This document shows, piece by piece, positions 37,418 through 45,883 of a stretch of 64,000 nucleotides of DNA (positions within the stretch are counted from its first letter, which is position 1; every line of letters starts with the position of its first letter). The notes under the pieces are model-generated. The model did no database searches, was not told where the DNA came from, and worked only from the letters and a program-made list of their open reading frames with translations. Position numbers and translations under genes: made by a program. The stretch comes from an uncultured Tenacibaculum sp. (GTDB lineage: Bacteria; Bacteroidota; Bacteroidia; Flavobacteriales; Flavobacteriaceae): assembly GCA_947501615.1 (NCBI GenBank), contig CANMWK010000011.1:124001-188000 (forward strand), given 5' to 3'.

Positions 37418-39052
37418 ATGTGTGATATGTCAGAAAATAAAAAACAAGGTTCTAAACATGATTTAGAACATGAATATTGGAGTAGAAGGTCTTTTATGCA
37501 AACTTTAGGAATTGCAAGTGTAGGATCTATGATGTTAGGAAGTAAGGTTTTAGCAGCTTCCAAGCCTTCATTGTTATCTTATGCAATTTCTAATTCAGAA
37601 AATGATAATATTTTAATATTAATAAGGCTTTCTGGAGGAAACGATGGTTTAAATACCATAGTTCCATTAAATCAACATGGTTTGTATGCCAATGCTAGAC
37701 CTAATATTTATATTCCAGAGAATAAAGTGTTAAAGTTAACAGATGAGTATGGTGTACCAGATCATATGAAATTTGTTGAAAAAATGTGGGGGGAAGGTCA
37801 ATTTAAAGCTGTGCATGCTGTTGGGATGCAAAGGCAAAGTCTCTCTCATTTCACGGGTTCGGAGATTTGGTCTAATGCAGATATAAATACAACATCATTT
37901 GAAGGAGAAACCACAGGCTGGATGGGTAGGTATTTGGAAGATAAATATCCAGATTACTTGTTAAATCCGCCAAATTCACCAGCTGCTATTCAAGTAGGAA
38001 ATTATGGTGATTTGCTTTTTTCTGGAGAAGAAATAGATTATGCCTTTACGACATCAAACGTTACGCAACTCGAAAAAATAGCGACTTCAGGATTGCAATA
38101 TCAAGTAGAAGATAGGTTATTTGATGAGTGTACATATGATAAACAGTTGAAGTTTTTAAGAGGAATGGCGAATACAACATATCAATATTCTGGTGTTATT
38201 AATGAAGCGTATAAATTAGGAAAAAACCAAGTTGAGTATACTAATAATGATTTTGCAAAACAATTAGCTATTATAGCTAGGTTGATCAAGGGAGGTTTAA
38301 AAACAAAAGTATTTATGATTACCCTTGGGGGATTTGATACTCATGCGAATCAGCCTGTTGTACATAAAAAATTAATGACAACATTAACAGATGCTATTGG
38401 TCATTTTTATGATGATTTGAAATTTACGGGTCATGATCAATTAGTACTAGGAATGACATATTCTGAATTTGGACGGCGTATTTTCGAAAATGGGTCTAGA
38501 GGCACAGATCACGGAAAAGCTGCCCCAATGTTATTGTTTGGAGGAGGTTTGAATGGAAGTGGTTTTGTAGGAAATCATCCAAACCTTAATGATGACGTAG
38601 ATAGCAGAGGGAATTTAGAACATGAAATTGATTTTAGAGATGTATACGCTTCTATTCTAGAACAATGGATGTGTGTTCCCGTGCCTATGGTAGAAGAATT
38701 TTTATTGGGCTATAAATATAGATCCTTAAATTTAGGGATTACAAGTTGTAGAGGAGTATTAAGTACAGAAGAAAATGTAATCAAGTTAAGAGATACTACA
38801 CATAAACTTATTTATAAAAACAATTTTGATCCATACATTTTACTTGAATTGTCTAATAATTCTTATGTTAAAGTAGATGTACTTGATTTAAACGGACAAA
38901 AAATAGCTACTGTTTTTGACGAATCTGTATTTCAAAATAAACTAGAAATAGAGTTGCTAAAAGATGTTGGTACATCTATTGCATCTGGTATTTATATCTA
39001 TGCAGTGGAAGTAAATACTAAACGATTTACTAAAAAGTTTATCGTAAAATAA
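37418..39052 (+). CDS. DUF1501 family protein with Tat-like signal and C-terminal sorting domain
   Basis: A 544-residue protein. Near the N-terminus YWSRRSFMQTLGIASVGSMM is a twin-arginine export signal (Arg23-Arg24). The DUF1501 body shows ILIRLSGGNDGLNTIVPL, SLSHFTGSEIW, MITLGGFDTHANQ and YSEFGRRIFENGSRGTDHGK, resembling the alkaline-phosphatase/sulfatase-like fold. Residues about 455-544 look like a T9SS type A sorting domain (VDVLDLNGQKIA, SGIYIYAVEV, KKFIVK). MSENKK at 37427 is an alternative start. Tat plus T9SS routing would place a folded protein on the surface; that is inference. Confidence 0.87.
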   Translation: MCDMSENKKQGSKHDLEHEYWSRRSFMQTLGIASVGSMMLGSKVLAASKPSLLSYAISNSENDNILILIRLSGGNDGLNTIVPLNQHGLYANARPNIYIPENKVLKLTDEYGVPDHMKFVEKMWGEGQFKAVHAVGMQRQSLSHFTGSEIWSNADINTTSFEGETTGWMGRYLEDKYPDYLLNPPNSPAAIQVGNYGDLLFSGEEIDYAFTTSNVTQLEKIATSGLQYQVEDRLFDECTYDKQLKFLRGMANTTYQYSGVINEAYKLGKNQVEYTNNDFAKQLAIIARLIKGGLKTKVFMITLGGFDTHANQPVVHKKLMTTLTDAIGHFYDDLKFTGHDQLVLGMTYSEFGRRIFENGSRGTDHGKAAPMLLFGGGLNGSGFVGNHPNLNDDVDSRGNLEHEIDFRDVYASILEQWMCVPVPMVEEFLLGYKYRSLNLGITSCRGVLSTEENVIKLRDTTHKLIYKNNFDPYILLELSNNSYVKVDVLDLNGQKIATVFDESVFQNKLEIELLKDVGTSIASGIYIYAVEVNTKRFTKKFIVK

Positions 39053-39121
39053 AAGTATGGATAAAATAAGTGATAATTCTTTATGGATTATTAAAGAATA
39101 ATTTGACTTGACTAGTTATTA

Positions 39122-39149
39122 AAAACCTGAAGATCTCTCTTTAGGTTTT
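39122..39149 (+). terminator. Rho-independent terminator of the DUF1800/DUF1501 unit
   Basis: AAAACCTGAAGA/TCTTTAGGTTTT with a TCTC loop and one G-T wobble, then T-run. It resembles the carB terminator. Confidence 0.85.
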
Positions 39150-39155
39150 TTTGTT

Positions 39156-39218
39156 TTTTAATTGGAAGATATCAAACCTCGTTAACAAGACTAATAAACA
39201 CAATGGAAAAGAAAAATT
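39156..39218 (+). pseudogene. Relic of a MarR-family regulator (recognition-helix fragment)
   Basis: Reads LIGRYQTSLTRLINTMEKKN and then TAG. The intact MarR protein at 41120 has LTGRDKTSLTRLIHTMEKKS at the winged-helix recognition region. About 36 of 43 bases match over 39176-39218. No start codon; the flanks do not continue the match clearly, although VQEIKKAN in another frame just downstream may be a piece of the C-terminus. Confidence 0.65.
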
Positions 39219-39254
39219 AGGAGCTTTGGTTAAAGCTACTGTCCAAGAAATAAA

Positions 39255-39284
39255 AAAGGCTAATCTTATGTAGAATTAGCCTTT
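39255..39284 (-). terminator. Rho-independent terminator of leader peptide 2
   Basis: AAAGGCTAAT/ATTAGCCTTT stem with a T-run on the minus strand, 6 bp after the leader-peptide stop. Confidence 0.82.
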
Positions 39285-39290
39285 AGTATT

Positions 39291-39500
39291 TTATATGCAG
39301 TGTCTTCCATCACCACCAATAACGCTACCATTATCACAATACCCAACAATAAAGCCATTAATACAAGTATAAGTAGGTATACTTCCATCAGAGCAACCAT
39401 TCTCTACAAAAACAGGGTCATCATATTTATCTCCTCCGCTAATTTTTTTTTGTTCTTCTTTATTTAAAGTTTTTCCAAGATTTAAAATTGATTTTTTCAT
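39291..39500 (-). CDS. Double-glycine leader peptide precursor 2 (four-Cys core)
   Basis: A 69-residue peptide. The leader (KKSILNLGKTLNKEEQKKIS, then GG) is the classic Bacteroidota double-glycine/natural-product precursor type, cut after GG about residue 23. The core is short and Cys/Gly-rich, with four Cys (VENGC, YTC, VGYC, GRHC), suggesting two disulfides or thioether rings. It has its own terminator and is divergent from a TPR histidine kinase. A palindrome AACTTAATTAAGTT (39541-39554) lies upstream. No processing or export gene lies nearby. Confidence 0.82.
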   Translation of the reverse strand: MKKSILNLGKTLNKEEQKKISGGDKYDDPVFVENGCSDGSIPTYTCINGFIVGYCDNGSVIGGDGRHCI

Positions 39501-39647
39501 TTTAAGTTGTTTTAAATATTAATAATTTTTTTCTTCACCAAACTTAATTAAGTTTCAGTGTTTAAAAACGTATTATTATTTGAAAGGAAATAATTATTTG
39601 ATAAGCGTAATCTAATTTAATTTAAGCGAAGTTTTTAAAAAGATTCT

Positions 39648-40988
39648 GTGTTTATGTTATCAGCTACTGCTAGTAGTTCTTTGTATAATTATTTAGGAGA
39701 GATATATAATGATTTCAATAAAAAAGATTCTGCAAAAATATATTATACAAAAGCTTATAATGTTCATAAGAGAGAAAATAATTATGCTGGAATTAGGGGT
39801 ATGCATAACAACTTAGGTAATTTATATAAGGAAATGAATATTGCAGATTCTGCGATTTATCATTTCAAAAAAGCTAAGTTATTATTAGATAAGTATCCAA
39901 ATGAAAATTATTCCAATTCAAAGTTTTTTACAGAAGCTCATTATGGTTATGTTTTAATAAAACAGAATAAAATAAATAAAGCAATAAGAGTTTTAAATCA
40001 AGTACTTACTAGTGTTAAAAAGATTACTATTGATGAAGATATTAAAATGCTTAAGCTTGTTACGTATGATTATTTAATTGAAGCTTATCAAAAGAAAAAA
40101 AGACCAGAGAAAGCATTGGCTATTTCACAAAAGAAAATAGTATTACTGGAACAATTTCATAAACAGGTTTTAAAGGAAAAGTTACAAGAGCTAAGTGTGG
40201 CTTATGGAGTAAAAGAAAAGGATACCTCTATTAAAGAATTGAAACATACAAATTCTAATCAAGCAAATGAAATTAGACAAAGAAATTATGCGTTAATTTT
40301 TTTAATGATATTTTTACTAGTGATAGGAATTATTGTTTTTTTAATTTTTGAAAAGAAAAAAATTAGAACAAAATATAATACAATAAATCTTGAACAAAGA
40401 TTATTAAGATCTCAATTAAACCCTCATTTTTTATTCAATGCACTTAATACAATCAATAGTTTGTCCATAAAGAATGCTAAAAATGTAATTCCTTATGTAA
40501 ATAAATTATCTAGTTTATTAAGGTTAATACTTAAAAATTCTCGTGAAGAGTTTGTGCTTTTGGAAGACGAATTACAATCTATTGAAGATTATTTAGAGTT
40601 ACAATCTAATTTTTCAGATAAATTTAAGTACAATATTATTAAAAGTGTTAAAGTAGATGAAGAATTGTATATACCTCCAATGTTTGTTCAACCTTTTATA
40701 GAAAATTCAATAGCACATGGTTTTAATGGCATTACATCTGGTTTTATAGAGATTCTTATAGAAATAGATAAGAAAAATAGTTTATTAATCTTTGAAATTA
40801 AAGATAATGGTATTGGTTTAAAAGCATCAAAAGAACATAATAATTTAGATCATCAATCATTTTCAGGACAAATTTTAAAAGAACGTCTTGATATTTATGC
40901 TAAATCCTTAAATAGAAAAGCTGGCTATAAGGTTCTAGATACAGAAAATAAAGGAGTAAAAGTACTATTGTCATTACCTTATGTTTAA
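39648..40988 (+). CDS. TPR-containing LytS-type histidine kinase, no adjacent regulator
   Basis: A 446-residue kinase. TPR-like repeats fill about 1-190 (LYNYLGEIYNDFNKKDSAKI, GNLYKEMNIADSAIYHF), then a membrane helix (about 222-240) and the LytS His_kinase box LRSQLNPHFLFNALNTINS with His260, then an ATPase segment (FVQPFIENSIAHGFNG, DNGIGLKA). It has no signal peptide, and an in-frame stop lies just upstream of the ATG, so it may be N-terminally truncated relative to exported TPR kinases such as 23923-25797. No LytTR regulator follows; the partner may be distant. Divergent to leader peptide 2. Confidence 0.82.
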   Translation: MFMLSATASSSLYNYLGEIYNDFNKKDSAKIYYTKAYNVHKRENNYAGIRGMHNNLGNLYKEMNIADSAIYHFKKAKLLLDKYPNENYSNSKFFTEAHYGYVLIKQNKINKAIRVLNQVLTSVKKITIDEDIKMLKLVTYDYLIEAYQKKKRPEKALAISQKKIVLLEQFHKQVLKEKLQELSVAYGVKEKDTSIKELKHTNSNQANEIRQRNYALIFLMIFLLVIGIIVFLIFEKKKIRTKYNTINLEQRLLRSQLNPHFLFNALNTINSLSIKNAKNVIPYVNKLSSLLRLILKNSREEFVLLEDELQSIEDYLELQSNFSDKFKYNIIKSVKVDEELYIPPMFVQPFIENSIAHGFNGITSGFIEILIEIDKKNSLLIFEIKDNGIGLKASKEHNNLDHQSFSGQILKERLDIYAKSLNRKAGYKVLDTENKGVKVLLSLPYV

Positions 40989-40993
40989 AAGAG

Positions 40994-41026
40994 AGAGGTT
41001 GTCTTAATAGAGTAAAGGCAACCTCT
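40994..41026 (+). terminator. Rho-independent terminator of the LytS kinase
   Basis: AGAGGTTG/CAACCTCT stem with a long (17-nt) loop followed by a T-run. Confidence 0.78.
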
Positions 41027-41059
41027 TTTTTTTATCTTTTTTTAACAGAAAGTTAACTT

Positions 41060-41078
41060 GTTGTATATGCAACTAAAT
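41060..41078. promoter_or_regulatory. MarR operator candidate 1 (upstream of marR)
   Basis: GTTGTATATGCAACTAAAT contains the dyad GTTG...CAAC and recurs at 41558-41576 with one change. It overlaps the -33 region of the marR promoter, whose -7 box is TAATTTTG at 41092-41099, so binding would block transcription. Confidence 0.65.
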
Positions 41079-41091
41079 TAAACCTTAGTCG

Positions 41092-41099
41092 TAATTTTG
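41092..41099 (+). promoter_or_regulatory. -7 box of the marR/efflux operon
   Basis: TAATTTTG, a perfect TAnnTTTG, 21 bp before the marR ATG. The -33 box is not clear, as is common for repressed promoters overlapped by an operator. Confidence 0.55.
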
Positions 41100-41119
41100 C
41101 GTCTTAATAAATAGCTTTT

Positions 41120-41566
41120 ATGGGGTTAGAAAATACATTGGCACCTTGGTTAGGTAAAACAACGAAAATGATTGACAATCATATTCAAGATATTTTTCAT
41201 GAGCAAAATATTAAGCTCACTAAAACGCAATGGATATTATTAAAAAAATTAGATGAGAAAGACGGAGTACCACAACAAGAGCTAGCTTTTTTGACAGGAA
41301 GAGATAAAACCTCACTTACAAGACTAATACATACGATGGAAAAGAAAAGTTTAGTGGCAAGAATTCCATCAAAATCAGATAAAAGAATTAACCATGTTTT
41401 TTTAACTAAAAAAGGAGAATTATTATTTAAAGAAACATTACCTATTATAGAAGGTTTTGCTCAATCATTACAAGAAAATATTTCAGAAGAAGAGATAAAA
41501 TTAACAATAGAAGTTATAAAAAAAGTACAAGAAAATTTAATATCAAAAACAGGAAAAGTTGTATAA
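41120..41566 (+). CDS. MarR-family transcriptional regulator
   Basis: A 148-residue winged-helix regulator: LTKTQWILLKKLDEKDGVPQ, recognition region GRDKTSLTRLIHTMEKKSLV, wing RIPSKSDKRINHVFLTKKGE, and C-terminal dimer helix. It is the first gene of marR-MFP-RND-TolC. Two copies of a 19-bp motif flank it (41060 and 41558), the second overlapping its own stop codon. MarR proteins typically repress adjacent efflux genes and release on ligand binding, so autoregulation of the pump is the natural reading. Confidence 0.93.
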   Translation: MGLENTLAPWLGKTTKMIDNHIQDIFHEQNIKLTKTQWILLKKLDEKDGVPQQELAFLTGRDKTSLTRLIHTMEKKSLVARIPSKSDKRINHVFLTKKGELLFKETLPIIEGFAQSLQENISEEEIKLTIEVIKKVQENLISKTGKVV

Positions 41567-41576
41567 GCAACTAAAT
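41558..41576. promoter_or_regulatory. MarR operator candidate 2 (between marR and the adaptor gene)
   Basis: GTTGTATAAGCAACTAAAT, identical to operator 1 at 18 of 19 positions. It covers the marR stop codon and ends 7 bp before the adaptor ATG. Confidence 0.6.
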
Positions 41577-41583
41577 ATAAAAC

Positions 41584-42714
41584 ATGAGAAAACTAATCAT
41601 AACAGGAGTAAGCATTGTCGTCTTAGCTTTATCATTTTTACTGTCAAGTTATTTTAAAAACAGTAAGAAGAACCCTAAACCAAAAGCAACTAAAATAGAA
41701 AAAACAGTATTTGTAACTACTGTTAAAAACAAAGAAATTCCTATTGCTATTACTGCAAACGGAAGTTTGAAGGCTAAAAATAAAGTAGATATTTATTCAG
41801 AAGTGCAAGGAGTTTTACAAACTGCTGGAAAAGATTTTAGAGTAGGTACTCGCTATAAAAAAGGACAAACGTTGTTAAGAATCAATAATCAAGAATTTTA
41901 TGCATCGATTCAATCGCAACGTAGTTCGTTACAGAATTTAATTGCTTCAATAATGCCAGATATCCGTTTAGATTATGAAGCTTCTTTTGAAGCTTGGAAT
42001 ACCTATTTACAGAATTTCGATATCAACAAAACTTTAGCTCCTTTACCAGAGCCTAAATCTGATAAAGAGAAATATTTTATTTCTGGAAAGAATATTTATA
42101 CTACGTTTTATACTATTAAAAATCTAGAAGTAAAACTTGGAAAGTACAATCTTAGAGCGCCCTTTAATGGTGTTTTAACTGAAGCTTTGGTAACTAACGG
42201 GACTTTAGTTAGACCTGGACAGAAAATGGGAGAGTTTATTGATACATCAATTTTTGAATTACCATTAGCTGTTAGTGCTAGTTTTGCTGATATTTTAGTA
42301 CAAGGTAAAAAAGTAACACTACAAAATTTAGAGAAAACGAAGACTTGGGAAGGAACAGTAGCAAGAATCAACGGTAAGATAGATCAAACCTCTCAAACAG
42401 TTCAAATTTTTATACAAGTAAAAGGTGAAGGTTTACGTGAAGGTATGTATTTAGAAGCAAATGTAACAACAAAGTCTGTTCCTGAAGCTATAGAAGTTAA
42501 CAGAAAGCTATTGGTAGAAAATAAATCTGTTTATGTAGTTAAGAACAATGCTTTGGCTTTACTAGCAATTACCCCAGTTCATTTCAATGAAGATACTGTT
42601 ATTATTGAAGGTATGGTAAATGGAGAACAATTGGTGTCTAAACCAGTTGCTGGTGCTTATGTTGGGATGCCAGTTAAAATATTTTCTGAAACTCAACAAA
42701 AAGAAAAAAAATAA
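41584..42714 (+). CDS. RND efflux periplasmic adaptor (MFP)
   Basis: A 376-residue membrane-fusion protein: N-terminal helix (LIITGVSIVVLALSFLLSSY), a lipoyl half-motif (ANGSLKAKNKVDIYSEVQGV), a short hairpin, the second lipoyl half with LRAPFNGVLTEALVTNGTLV, and a beta-barrel/proximal region (GTVARINGKID). It bridges the RND pump and TolC. There is no lipobox; the anchor is the N-terminal helix. 17 bp after marR and 3 bp before the pump gene. Confidence 0.92.
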   Translation: MRKLIITGVSIVVLALSFLLSSYFKNSKKNPKPKATKIEKTVFVTTVKNKEIPIAITANGSLKAKNKVDIYSEVQGVLQTAGKDFRVGTRYKKGQTLLRINNQEFYASIQSQRSSLQNLIASIMPDIRLDYEASFEAWNTYLQNFDINKTLAPLPEPKSDKEKYFISGKNIYTTFYTIKNLEVKLGKYNLRAPFNGVLTEALVTNGTLVRPGQKMGEFIDTSIFELPLAVSASFADILVQGKKVTLQNLEKTKTWEGTVARINGKIDQTSQTVQIFIQVKGEGLREGMYLEANVTTKSVPEAIEVNRKLLVENKSVYVVKNNALALLAITPVHFNEDTVIIEGMVNGEQLVSKPVAGAYVGMPVKIFSETQQKEKK

Positions 42715-42717
42715 GAA

Positions 42718-45700
42718 ATGAGGAAAATAATAGCATACTTTATTAAATACCCTGTTGCAGTAAATATTATCATTATTGCTTTTGTAATCCTTGGGTATTT
42801 AGGATTTTCAACATTGAAATCTTCCTTCTTTCCATTAACTAGAGCAAAGTTTATTACCATTAACGTAGTATATCCTGGAGCTTCCCCACAAGAGATTGAA
42901 GAAGGAGTTGTATTAAAAATAGAAGATAACCTTAAAGGTTTAGTTGGTGTTGATCGTGTCACATCCACTTCATCAGAAAATGCAGCCAGTATCACTGTAG
43001 AAACATTAAAAGATTACGATATAAATGTAGTGTTAGCAGATGTTAAAAATGCAGTGGATAAAGTTCCTAATTTCCCTACAGGGATGGAACCACCAGTGGT
43101 AGCAAAACGAGAGAATATTGCAGAAACCATAAGTTTTGTAGTAACAGGAGATAAAATTCCATTAAAATCATTAAAATCTATCGCTCGAGACATTGAGAAT
43201 GATATTAGGAGAGTTAATGGAATTTCACAAATTACGATTTCAGGTTATCCTGCAGAAGAAATTGAAATTGCCGTACGAGAGAATGATTTATTAGCTTACA
43301 ATTTAACATTCAATCAAGTTGCTAGTGCAGTGGCTACAGCAAATATTTTGACTACTGGAGGTTCTGTAAAAACTGATGCTGAAGAATATTTAATTCGTGC
43401 AAATAATAGATCGTATTATGGAGATGAATTAGATAATCTTGTGGTAAGAGCAGATGCTTCTGGTAGCATTATCAGATTAAAAGATGTTGCAACGGTAAAA
43501 GATATTTGGAACGAAACACCAAATCGAAATTATTATAATGGAAATTTAGCGGTTCGAGTTCAGGTGAGTAATACTAATAATGAAGATTTATTATCGTCTG
43601 CTAAGAAGATTAACGAGTATATAGAAAAGTTTAATGAAACGCATGAAAATGTTCAAGTTGAAATCACTCGAGATGCTTCAATTACGTTAAATCAACGTAC
43701 AGAATTATTATTTAAAAATGCTTGGCAAGGAATGTTATTGGTAATGCTATTTTTATCATTGTTTTTACGTCCGCGATTAGCATTTTGGGTAGCAGCAGGT
43801 TTACCAGTGGCATTCTTTGGAATGTTTATGTTAGCTGGATATTTCAATATAACAATTAACGTGTTATCATTATTCGGAATGATTATCGTAATTGGAATTC
43901 TGGTAGATGATGGAATTGTTATATCAGAAAATATTTATCATCATTTCGAACAAGGAAAAAGTCCAATCCGAGCAGCAATTGATGGAACTATGGAAGTTGT
44001 TCCGCCAATTATTTCAGCAATTACAACTACAGTTTTAGCATTCTCGGTATTCTTCTTTTTAGATGGAAATATTGGAGAGTTTTTTGGAGAAGTTGCTACA
44101 GTTGTAGCATTAACATTAATTCTTTCTTTAGTAGAAGCCTTAATTATTTTACCGGCTCACGTTGCGCATTCTAAATCTTTAGATAGAAATCAGAAATTAT
44201 ATAAATTCAATAAATATGCAGAAGATGTTATGGATTTTATGCGAGATAAAATTTATGCGCCTGCTCTTAAATTTGTTTTAGAATTTAAATTCTTTGGTTT
44301 AGTTATTCCAATTGCGTTGTTAATGATTACCATGGGAGCTTTTCAAGGTGGAATAATAAAAGGAACGTTTTTCCCTTCTATTGCCAGTGATCGTGTTTCT
44401 GTGAATTTGACCATGCCTCAAGGAACGAATGAAAAAATTACAGACAGTATTATTTCTGTAATTGAAACTAAAGTTTGGGAAATAGAAAAAGAGTTTACAG
44501 AGAAATACGGAACAGATGGAGAGCCTGTAGTCGAAAATGTATTAAAACAGATTGGTCCGGGTTCTGCAAAAGCTTCCTTACGAATTAACCTTTTACCTGG
44601 TGAAGAAAGAACTTTTGGTTCTAGAGAAATTACAAATGAGATTAGAGATAGAGTAGGAGATGTATATGGTGTAGAATCGTTAACTTTTGGTTCTGGAGGA
44701 AACTTTGGTGGAAGTCCAGTTTCTGTTTCTTTATTAAGTAATAATATTAAAGAGTTAAAAGCAGCAAAGCTTGAATTAAAATCTGAGCTTAAAAAGAATC
44801 AAGAATTAAAAGATGTTACCGATAACGATCCGCAAGGAATTAAGGAGATAAAAATTCAATTAAAAGATAACGCGTATTTATTAGGGTTAAATTTAAACGA
44901 AGTAATGTCTCAAATTAGAAGTGGTTTCTTTGGAAGACAAGCACAACGTTTTCAAAGAGGACAAGATGAAATCAAAGTTTGGGTTCGTTACGATAGAAAA
45001 GAGCGTTCATCAATAAAGAATTTAGATGATATGCGTATTGCTACTCCAACTGGAGCTCGAGTTCCTTTAGCTGAAATCGCAAGTTATGAAATAGAACGAG
45101 GAGAAATTTCAATCAATCACTTAGAAGGTCAGCGTGAAATTAAAGTTGAAGCAGATATGAAAGATGCACAAGCAAGTGCAACAGATGCTTTAACTGATAT
45201 TAAAGAGCGAATAATGCCTGAGATTACAGCAAAATATCCATCAGTTACAGCGTTATATGAAGGTCAGAATAGAGAAGCTTCAAAAGTATCTGGGTCAGCA
45301 AAAATAGTCGGACCAGTAATTTTATTATTAATCTACATTGTAATTGTATTTACTTTTCGCTCTTATGGGCAACCTTTTATGTTATTAGTGATGGTTCCTT
45401 TTAGTTTGATTGGCGTGGCTTGGGGACACTGGATTCACGGATTTGCTGTTAATATTTTATCACTTTTAGGAATCATCGCATTAATCGGAATTATGGTAAA
45501 TGATGGATTAGTTCTCATTAGTAAATTCAATAGTTACTTAAAAGAGGGAATGAAATATGAACAAGCGTTATTTGAAGCTGGACGCTCTCGTTTTAGAGCT
45601 ATTTTCTTAACCACAATAACTACAGTTGCTGGTTTAGCTCCGTTAATTTTTGAAACGAGTAGACAAGCACAGTTTTTAATTCCAATGGCAATATCTATAG

Positions 45701-45876
45701 CTTATGGTATTATGATTGCTACATTCTTAACCTTATTAACGTTGCCTGTTTTGTTATCAATTTCTAATTATGTAAAAGTATATTTTTATTGGTTTTGGAA
45801 TGGTAAAAAACCAACTAGAGAAGGAGTAGAAAGAGCAATAAAAGAATTAAAGTCAGAAAACGAAGAATTAGCTTAA
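42718..45876 (+). CDS. RND efflux transporter permease (AcrB-like)
   Basis: A 1052-residue inner-membrane H+/drug antiporter with twelve expected helices and two large periplasmic loops. Landmarks: VNVVYPGASPQEIEEGV, the TM4 proton-relay region LFGMIIVIGILVDDGIVISE (acidic pair about residues 397-398), the second half GIIALIGIMVNDGLVLISKF and TITTVAGLAPLIF. HAE-type or AcrB-like multidrug transport is most likely, but hydrophobic-ion specificity cannot be excluded. It lies between the adaptor and TolC genes in one operon. Confidence 0.94.
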   Translation: MRKIIAYFIKYPVAVNIIIIAFVILGYLGFSTLKSSFFPLTRAKFITINVVYPGASPQEIEEGVVLKIEDNLKGLVGVDRVTSTSSENAASITVETLKDYDINVVLADVKNAVDKVPNFPTGMEPPVVAKRENIAETISFVVTGDKIPLKSLKSIARDIENDIRRVNGISQITISGYPAEEIEIAVRENDLLAYNLTFNQVASAVATANILTTGGSVKTDAEEYLIRANNRSYYGDELDNLVVRADASGSIIRLKDVATVKDIWNETPNRNYYNGNLAVRVQVSNTNNEDLLSSAKKINEYIEKFNETHENVQVEITRDASITLNQRTELLFKNAWQGMLLVMLFLSLFLRPRLAFWVAAGLPVAFFGMFMLAGYFNITINVLSLFGMIIVIGILVDDGIVISENIYHHFEQGKSPIRAAIDGTMEVVPPIISAITTTVLAFSVFFFLDGNIGEFFGEVATVVALTLILSLVEALIILPAHVAHSKSLDRNQKLYKFNKYAEDVMDFMRDKIYAPALKFVLEFKFFGLVIPIALLMITMGAFQGGIIKGTFFPSIASDRVSVNLTMPQGTNEKITDSIISVIETKVWEIEKEFTEKYGTDGEPVVENVLKQIGPGSAKASLRINLLPGEERTFGSREITNEIRDRVGDVYGVESLTFGSGGNFGGSPVSVSLLSNNIKELKAAKLELKSELKKNQELKDVTDNDPQGIKEIKIQLKDNAYLLGLNLNEVMSQIRSGFFGRQAQRFQRGQDEIKVWVRYDRKERSSIKNLDDMRIATPTGARVPLAEIASYEIERGEISINHLEGQREIKVEADMKDAQASATDALTDIKERIMPEITAKYPSVTALYEGQNREASKVSGSAKIVGPVILLLIYIVIVFTFRSYGQPFMLLVMVPFSLIGVAWGHWIHGFAVNILSLLGIIALIGIMVNDGLVLISKFNSYLKEGMKYEQALFEAGRSRFRAIFLTTITTVAGLAPLIFETSRQAQFLIPMAISIAYGIMIATFLTLLTLPVLLSISNYVKVYFYWFWNGKKPTREGVERAIKELKSENEELA

Positions 45877-45883
45877 AAAGTAA

